25,738 nucleotides of DNA, taken from the NCBI GenBank assembly GCA_027698105.1, contig JAQERH010000038.1, positions 1 through 25,738 on the forward strand, written 5' to 3'. Positions 21,129 through 25,738 of this stretch are shown here, one piece after another; the first letter of the stretch is position 1; the number at the start of each line of letters is the position of its first letter. Both the position numbers and the translations under genes were made by a program. The notes under the pieces were generated by a model. The model made no database searches. It saw nothing but the letters and a program-made list of their open reading frames with translations, and was not told the DNA's origin. Source of the DNA: Lachnospiraceae bacterium AM93-12TA (lineage in GTDB: Bacteria > Bacillota > Clostridia > Lachnospirales > Lachnospiraceae).

Positions 21129-21914
21129 ATGAATCTGTATGAGGCGATAGGTGTCCGCCATTCAGTGCGGAAATATTCAAATAAGGAAGTGACGGAAAAG
21201 CTGAGGGAGCAGATTCTTGCATTTGCCAGGACTGCCTCCCCACTAAACGACAGAATCCAGGTGGAGTTTGAGATTCTTGACAACCGGGATAAGAAGGCTC
21301 AGATCAAGGGAGTCTGGAAGGTAGAAGCGCCCTGGTATTTTATTCTTTACTCAGAACCTGAGGAGGGATATGGGAGAAACGGGGGGTACCTCATGGAGCA
21401 GATTGTCCTTTATATGACAGGAAAGGGGCTGGGAACCTGCTATCTGGGAGGAAGCACGGTAAAGAAAAAAAGAAGTGATGGAAAGCGCCAGGTGATGGCT
21501 GTGGCCTTTGGATATCCGGAGGGTAAGCTGTTCAGGGAGAGCTCTCTGGCAAAGAGGCTTCCCTTAAATGAACTGTGTGTGTTCAAGGAAGAGGCGGGAG
21601 AGACGATGAAAACCGTGTTAAAGGCTGCCAGGCTGGCTCCTTCCGCTTTCAATTCCCAACCCTGGCGTTTTATCGTCTATGCAGATCGTATTTATGTGTT
21701 TGCCAGAAAGGATTCAGGACTTCTGCAGGGCTTTTGCGGCCTGGCCTCTTCTGCCGGTCTGATTCGGGATTTTTCCGTGGGAATTATGCTGTCTCACATT
21801 ATGCTGGCTGCCGAGGAGCTGTGGCTGGAACTGGAAACGGCCACAGAGGAGCAGTTTGCGTCTAAAGCTTACAAAAACGGAGTGTATGTGGCGACGCTGA
21901 CCATCCGGCAGTAG
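21129..21914 (+). CDS. Nitroreductase-family protein (TM1586-like)
   Basis: 261 residues. Matches the putative TM nitroreductase family (PF14512), two fused half-domains that bind FMN: the N-terminal RHSVRKYSNKEV motif, a central GLGTCYLGGSTVKKKR region, and a second half beginning with ARLAPSAFNSQPWRFIVY. It probably uses NAD(P)H and FMN; the natural substrate is unknown. The ATG at 21129 has a GGGAAGGGAAG purine block upstream, weaker than its neighbours; a TTG at 21099 would add ten basic residues and is not favoured. It is probably the third gene of the lrgAB operon. Confidence 0.87.
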   Translation: MNLYEAIGVRHSVRKYSNKEVTEKLREQILAFARTASPLNDRIQVEFEILDNRDKKAQIKGVWKVEAPWYFILYSEPEEGYGRNGGYLMEQIVLYMTGKGLGTCYLGGSTVKKKRSDGKRQVMAVAFGYPEGKLFRESSLAKRLPLNELCVFKEEAGETMKTVLKAARLAPSAFNSQPWRFIVYADRIYVFARKDSGLLQGFCGLASSAGLIRDFSVGIMLSHIMLAAEELWLELETATEEQFASKAYKNGVYVATLTIRQ

Positions 21915-21941
21915 GAGAGAGCCAGAGGAGCAAAACCGCAC

Positions 21942-21970
21942 TTGATCCCCTACTGTACTTATGATAAAAT
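21942..21970 (+). promoter_or_regulatory. Promoter of the pyr operon
   Basis: TTGATC (21942-21947), a 17-base spacer and TAAAAT (21965-21970) with extended TG. The leader to pyrF is only about 40 bases, too short for a PyrR attenuator, and none is seen. Confidence 0.65.
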
Positions 21971-22014
21971 GATCTAGAATTAAACCAGAGCGTGTTTAAA
22001 AACAGGAGGATAAG

Positions 22015-22932
22015 ATGGTAAGTAAATTAATCGAAAAAATTCAGAAGACAAAGGCTCCGATCTGCGTTGGTCTGGATCCGATGTTAAGCTATATTCCGGA
22101 GCATGTGACAAAGAAAGCGTTTGCCGAGTTCGGCGAGACACTGGAGGGAGCTGCAGAGGCTATCTGGCAGTTCAATAAGGAGATTGTGGATGCAACTTGC
22201 GATCTGATTCCGTCTGTTAAGCCGCAGATTGCCATGTACGAGCAGTTCGGCCTTCCGGGACTGGCAGCTTATGATAAAACAGTAAAATACTGCCAGGAGA
22301 AGGGACTGATCGTGATTGGCGATGTAAAGAGAGGCGATATCGGTTCCACTTCAGCAGCCTATGCCACAGGTCACCTGGGCACAGTCCAGGTAGGAAGCCA
22401 GACCTTAAGCGGCTTTAATACAGAGTATATTACAGTCAATCCTTATCTGGGAACAGACGGGGTGAAGCCTTTTGTAGACGTGTGCAATCAGTGTGACAGG
22501 GGTATTTTTGTTCTTGTAAAGACTTCCAATCCTTCCAGCGGTGAGTTCCAGGATCGTTTAATTGACGGCCGCCCGCTGTATGAGCTGGTAGCAGAGAAGG
22601 TGGTAGAGTGGGGAGATGCCTCCATGGATGGAGCCTACAGCAATGTAGGAGCCGTAGTGGGTGCTACCTATCCGGAGATGAGCAAGGTGCTCAGAAAGCT
22701 GATGCCGAGAACCTATTTCCTGGTTCCGGGTTACGGCGCTCAGGGCGGCACAGCAGAAGATTTAAAATACTGCTTCAATGAGGATGGACTGGGAGCAGTT
22801 GTCAATTCTTCCAGGGGCATTATCGCCGCATACAAGAAGGAAGCATACGCTAAGTTTGGAGCGGAGCATTTTGGCGAGGCATCCAGACAGGCTGTCATTG
22901 ATATGATTGCAGATATTAACAGCGTACTGTAG
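22015..22932 (+). CDS. pyrF: Orotidine 5'-phosphate decarboxylase (long form)
   Basis: 305 residues. Catalyses the last step to UMP. The catalytic D-x-K-R-x-D motif is DVKRGD at 103-108, followed by IGSTSAAYA. The length of about 300 and the N-terminal PICVGLDPMLSYIP mark the long PyrF subfamily rather than the 240-residue E. coli type. A VPGYGAQGGTAEDL block forms the phosphate loop near the C-terminus. AGGAGG (22004-22009) lies 5 bases before the start. It is the first gene of pyrF-pyrK-pyrD-pyrE. Confidence 0.96.
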   Translation: MVSKLIEKIQKTKAPICVGLDPMLSYIPEHVTKKAFAEFGETLEGAAEAIWQFNKEIVDATCDLIPSVKPQIAMYEQFGLPGLAAYDKTVKYCQEKGLIVIGDVKRGDIGSTSAAYATGHLGTVQVGSQTLSGFNTEYITVNPYLGTDGVKPFVDVCNQCDRGIFVLVKTSNPSSGEFQDRLIDGRPLYELVAEKVVEWGDASMDGAYSNVGAVVGATYPEMSKVLRKLMPRTYFLVPGYGAQGGTAEDLKYCFNEDGLGAVVNSSRGIIAAYKKEAYAKFGAEHFGEASRQAVIDMIADINSVL

Positions 22933-23028
22933 CCGGAAGTCTGATATAGATTCAGAAACGGCAGGAAAATAGAAATACAGATAATATAGGGCCGAAGGAT
23001 CGTCGGCTTTCAAATACAGGAGAGAGAT

Positions 23029-23793
23029 ATGGCACAGATTAAGGAGACGGCTGTTGTATACAGCCAGGAAATGCTGGCTCCGGATATCTACAGCATGTGG
23101 ATTACCACAAAGGCAGCTTTAGATGCGAAGCCGGGACAGTTTATTTCTGTTTACACAAAGGATGGTTCCAGGCTTCTGCCAAGGCCCATCAGCATCTGTG
23201 AAATTGATAAGGAGGAAGGACGCCTGCGTATTGTATACAGAATCGCAGGAGCGGGAACAGAGGAATTCTCCCACTATAAGTCCGGGGACTCCATTGAGAT
23301 TATGGGACCACTGGGAAATGGATTTCCACAGGAGGGGGAGAAGGTATTCCTCATCGGAGGAGGAATCGGAATCCCGCCTATGCTGGAACTTGCCAAGCAG
23401 TTAAACTGTGAAAAGCAGATGGTTTTAGGATACAGAGATGCAAATCTTTTCTTAAAGGATGAATTTGAGTCCTACGGCCAGGTCTATGTTGCGACAGAGG
23501 ACGGAAGCGCAGGTACAAAAGGAAACGTGCTGGATGCGATTAGAGAGCATGGTCTGACTGCTGATGTGATGTACGCCTGCGGTCCTACACCTATGCTTCG
23601 CGCTCTGAAGGCGTATGCTGCAGAGCACCATATTCGCTGCTATATTTCTCTGGAGGAGAAGATGGCCTGCGGAATCGGCGCCTGCCTGGCCTGCGTCTGC
23701 AAATCCAAGGACGTGGATCACCACACAAATGTACACAATAAGCGGATCTGCAAGGACGGTCCCGTATTCTTAGCCGAGGAGGTGGAGCTGTAA
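23029..23793 (+). CDS. pyrK: Dihydroorotate dehydrogenase B, electron transfer subunit
   Basis: 254 residues. Binds FAD and a [2Fe-2S] cluster and passes electrons from PyrD to NAD+. An N-terminal ferredoxin reductase-like barrel has RLLPRPISICEI (FAD binding); the NAD module begins at VFLIGGGIGIPPMLELA; and the C-terminal cluster ligands are C214, C219, C222 and C241 within MACGIGACLACVC and the following ICKDG, the usual PyrK pattern. C224 is an extra cysteine. Its TAA stop overlaps the pyrD ATG by one base, consistent with 1:1 production of the heterotetramer. The gene follows pyrF by 96 bases. Confidence 0.96.
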   Translation: MAQIKETAVVYSQEMLAPDIYSMWITTKAALDAKPGQFISVYTKDGSRLLPRPISICEIDKEEGRLRIVYRIAGAGTEEFSHYKSGDSIEIMGPLGNGFPQEGEKVFLIGGGIGIPPMLELAKQLNCEKQMVLGYRDANLFLKDEFESYGQVYVATEDGSAGTKGNVLDAIREHGLTADVMYACGPTPMLRALKAYAAEHHIRCYISLEEKMACGIGACLACVCKSKDVDHHTNVHNKRICKDGPVFLAEEVEL

Positions 23794-24695
23794 TGAACAT
23801 GAAGGTGAATCTGGCCGGAGTGGAGCTTAAAAATCCTGTTATGACAGCGTCGGGAACCTTCGGCTCTGGAGCAGAGTACGGCGAGATGGTAGATCTGAAC
23901 CGCCTGGGGGCAGTGGTGACAAAAGGTGTGGCCAATGTACCGTGGCCGGGAAATCCTACCCCTCGTATTGCAGAGACTTACGGCGGCATGATCAATGCGG
24001 TGGGCCTTCAGAATCCAGGTTTTGATGTATTTGCCAAAAGAGATATTCCATACTTAAAGCAGTTTGATACAAAGATCATTGTCAATGTATGCGGAAAGAC
24101 TACAGAGGACTACATTGACGTGGTGGAGAAGCTTTCTGATCAGCCGGTAGATATGCTGGAGATTAATATTTCCTGTCCTAATGTCAAGGAAGGCGGAATT
24201 GCCTTTGGCCAGGATCCCAAGGCAGTGGAGGCGATTACCAGAGAGGTGAAGCGCCACGCCAGGCAGCCGGTTATCATGAAGCTGAGTCCCAATGTAACGG
24301 ATATCACTGTGATGGCCAAGGCAGCTGAGGCAGGAGGAGCAGACGTGCTTTCTCTGATTAATACCCTCACAGGCATGAAAATTGATATCCACAGACGTGC
24401 CTTTGCCGTTGCCAATAAAACGGGCGGCCTGTCAGGTCCGGCCGTCAAGCCGGTGGCTGTCCGCATGGTATATCAGGTAGCGAATGCCGTGAAGCTTCCG
24501 ATTATTGGAATGGGAGGAATCATGTGTGCAGACGATGCCATTGAATTTATGATGGCAGGCGCTACAGCCGTATCAGTGGGAACTGCCAATTTCCACAATC
24601 CTTATGCAACCCAGGAGATTGTGGAGGGTATGGAAGCCTATATGAAACGGTATCAGGTGGAGGACATTAACAGCCTGATCGGTATTGTGAAATAG
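23793..24695 (+). CDS. pyrD: Dihydroorotate dehydrogenase B, catalytic subunit (class 1B)
   Basis: 300 residues. FMN enzyme that oxidises dihydroorotate to orotate. Blocks: MTASGTFGSG, PWPGNPTPRIAET with GMINAVGLQNPG, INISCPNVKEGG with the class 1 catalytic Cys at 128, LSLINTLTGM, and the FMN phosphate site GMGGIMCADDAIEFMMAGA. The Cys (not Ser) base and the adjacent pyrK place it in class 1B, which uses NAD+ through PyrK. Start at ATG 23793 with AGGAGG (23777-23782); a second ATG at 23799 is possible. Confidence 0.97.
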   Translation: MNMKVNLAGVELKNPVMTASGTFGSGAEYGEMVDLNRLGAVVTKGVANVPWPGNPTPRIAETYGGMINAVGLQNPGFDVFAKRDIPYLKQFDTKIIVNVCGKTTEDYIDVVEKLSDQPVDMLEINISCPNVKEGGIAFGQDPKAVEAITREVKRHARQPVIMKLSPNVTDITVMAKAAEAGGADVLSLINTLTGMKIDIHRRAFAVANKTGGLSGPAVKPVAVRMVYQVANAVKLPIIGMGGIMCADDAIEFMMAGATAVSVGTANFHNPYATQEIVEGMEAYMKRYQVEDINSLIGIVK

Positions 24696-24764
24696 GACGC
24701 GCTGAAAGCAAAGCAGAAAAAAATAAAAGGGCAGAAGCCTGTAAATACAGGAGGTTTCAGAGAG

Positions 24765-25445
24765 ATGGAAAGCTATAAGCAGGAATTTATTGATTTTATG
24801 GTAGAAAGCCAGGTACTGAAGTTTGGCGAGTTTACATTAAAGAGCGGCAGAAAGTCTCCGTTTTTTATGAACGCAGGCGGTTATGTAACAGGCTCTCAGC
24901 TGAAAAAACTGGGCGAGTATTATGCCAGAGCTATCCACAGCGTGTACGGAGATGACTTCGACGTGCTGTTTGGACCAGCCTATAAGGGAATTCCTTTAAG
25001 TGTAGTGACAGCCATTGCCTACAGCGAATTATATGGAAAAGAGATCCGTTACTGCTCTGACCGTAAGGAGGAGAAGGATCACGGCGCAGATAAGGGAAGC
25101 TTCTTAGGAAGCAAGCTGCAGGACGGCGACCGTGTCGTTATGATTGAGGATGTAACTACCTCCGGAAAATCCATGGAGGAGACAGTTCCGAAGGTAAAGG
25201 GAGCTGCAGATGTGGAGATCGTAGGTCTGATGGTATCCTTAGATCGTATGGAAGTCGGCAAGGGCGGCGTAAAATGCGCGCTTGAGGAAGTAAAGGCTCT
25301 GTACGGCTTCCCTACAAACGCGATTGTTTCCATGAAGGATGTGGTAGAGCATCTGTACAACAGAGAGTGCCAGGGCAAGGTAGTCATTGACGATCAGCTC
25401 AAGGCGGCGATTGACGCTTACTACGAGCAGTACGGAGCAAAATAA
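24765..25445 (+). CDS. pyrE: Orotate phosphoribosyltransferase
   Basis: 226 residues. Joins orotate and PRPP to give OMP, the substrate of PyrF. The PRPP-binding motif is VVMIEDVTTSGKSMEE; earlier, FTLKSGRKSPFFMNAGGY and LFGPAYKGIPLS are the usual PyrE blocks. AGGAGG (24750-24755) is 9 bases before the start. It is separated from pyrD by 69 bases with no terminator, so it is in the same operon. Genes for the early pathway (pyrB, pyrC, carAB) are not in the window. Confidence 0.96.
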   Translation: MESYKQEFIDFMVESQVLKFGEFTLKSGRKSPFFMNAGGYVTGSQLKKLGEYYARAIHSVYGDDFDVLFGPAYKGIPLSVVTAIAYSELYGKEIRYCSDRKEEKDHGADKGSFLGSKLQDGDRVVMIEDVTTSGKSMEETVPKVKGAADVEIVGLMVSLDRMEVGKGGVKCALEEVKALYGFPTNAIVSMKDVVEHLYNRECQGKVVIDDQLKAAIDAYYEQYGAK

Positions 25446-25476
25446 GCTGTCCGCGGTTGATAGTGAGGAGAATCTG

Positions 25477-25626
25477 ATGGAAAAGGTCTATAAGACAATG
25501 CGTAATGCAGGCGCATGCAGCATTGTGATCGGAAGCGTGATGATTGTAACAGGGCTTGCAGCCGGTGTTATGGCGATTGTAAGCGGAGCGGCTCTTCTGA
25601 GACGCAAATCAGAGATTACATTTTGA
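25477..25626 (+). CDS. 49-residue two-helix membrane protein after pyrE
   Basis: 49 residues. A basic, amphipathic N-terminus (MEKVYKTMRNAGA) is followed by a long hydrophobic stretch (about 14-41) that can form one long helix or a Gly-containing hairpin, then RRKSEITF. GAGGAG (25465-25470) is 6 bases before ATG 25477. It begins 31 bases after the pyrE stop and precedes the operon terminator, so it should be co-transcribed with pyr genes. No function is known to me; similar small proteins may exist in other Lachnospiraceae, but this was not searched. Confidence 0.7.
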   Translation: MEKVYKTMRNAGACSIVIGSVMIVTGLAAGVMAIVSGAALLRRKSEITF

Positions 25627-25649
25627 TAAAAGGCTTTATGCTGAACCAG

Positions 25650-25692
25650 AAGAGTGTTGCAAGAAAGGAATACATCTGCAACACTCTTTTTG
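25650..25692 (+). terminator. Terminator of the pyr operon
   Basis: AAGAGTGTTGCA (25650-25661) pairs perfectly with TGCAACACTCTT (25677-25688), followed by TTTTG. Confidence 0.9.
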
Positions 25693-25701
25693 TATTAGGA
25701 A

Positions 25702-25724
25702 AACCACGCGATAGTCGCGTGGTT
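25702..25724 (-). terminator. Hairpin at the right edge, possible minus-strand terminator
   Basis: AACCACGCGA (25702-25711) and TCGCGTGGTT (25715-25724) form a perfect 10-bp stem with a TAG loop. On the minus strand the stem ends in TTTTCC, so it could end a convergent gene lying beyond the window. On the plus strand no T-run follows. Confidence 0.45.
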
Positions 25725-25738
25725 CTATAGAAGCTTTA

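Noticed and set aside
21971..22014. PyrR-type attenuator upstream of pyrF
   Set aside because: Only about 40 bases of leader, without a terminator hairpin or the PyrR binding loop sequence.
22988..23011. Small GCCGA/TCGGC hairpin between pyrF and pyrK as a terminator
   Set aside because: Stem of only five pairs and a weak tail, within an operon whose downstream genes depend on read-through.
1..25738. CRISPR arrays, tRNA or rRNA genes, insertion sequences, prophage or conjugative genes
   Set aside because: No regularly spaced repeats, cloverleaf sequences, transposase or integrase motifs, or phage structural proteins were seen by eye; base composition and gene types look uniform.

Overview
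The window looks like chromosomal DNA of a gut-type Clostridia member, most likely family Lachnospiraceae (Bacillota). This rests on AGGAGG-type ribosome binding sites, moderate G+C, a pyrF-pyrK-pyrD-pyrE operon with the class 1B dihydroorotate dehydrogenase partner PyrK, an HPr carrying both His15 and Ser46, a Clostridia-style split methionine synthase, and a THF-riboswitch-controlled folate transporter gene. Genus or species cannot be fixed from the sequence alone. I see no rRNA, tRNA, CRISPR array, insertion sequence or prophage; nearly everything is core or near-core metabolism.

Layout. 1-1980: possible end of an upstream gene, a DUF protein and a cytidylate kinase-like protein, closed by a bidirectional terminator. 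2027-5342: a divergent locus. On the minus strand lies apbE (FMN transferase lipoprotein), then an EetA-like NusG domain II protein, then a metallo-beta-lactamase lipoprotein; on the plus strand is an EetB-like Gx transporter. This is a reduced version of the flavin-based extracytosolic electron-transfer loci. 5376-7865: galT translationally linked to an atypical RelA/SpoT-domain alarmone synthetase. 7934-8959 (minus): a PfoR-like PTS EIIC. 9153-13314: metF, a free-standing methionine synthase reactivation protein and metH, which together make and use 5-methyl-THF. 13423-13835: ptsH as its own transcription unit.

13887-16638: hotdog thioesterase, PAP2 phosphatase, a THF riboswitch with folT, then an Mrp/NBP35 ATPase. 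The folT leader appears to have its own promoter inside the 3' end of the PAP2 gene, and helix P1 of the aptamer begins before the PAP2 stop codon. 16663-17508 (minus): D-amino acid aminotransferase. 17739-18482: a canonical RelQ-type small alarmone synthetase, the second alarmone synthetase in 11 kb. 18587-19870 (minus): a small membrane protein and a tandem GNAT protein. 20021-21914: lrgA-lrgB and a nitroreductase. 21942-25692: the pyr operon followed by a 49-residue membrane protein and a strong terminator.

Functional links: the met genes and folT share folate one-carbon chemistry; apbE, eetA-like and eetB-like share flavin-based redox at the membrane; the two synthetases connect to the stringent response. 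No wholly new defence or mobile system is evident. The best leads are the compact flavinylation locus, the galT-coupled synthetase, the overlapping PAP2/folT riboswitch arrangement, the small pyr-operon membrane protein, and several inverted repeats placed on promoters with no adjacent regulator gene. No stretch over 300 bases lacks a gene.
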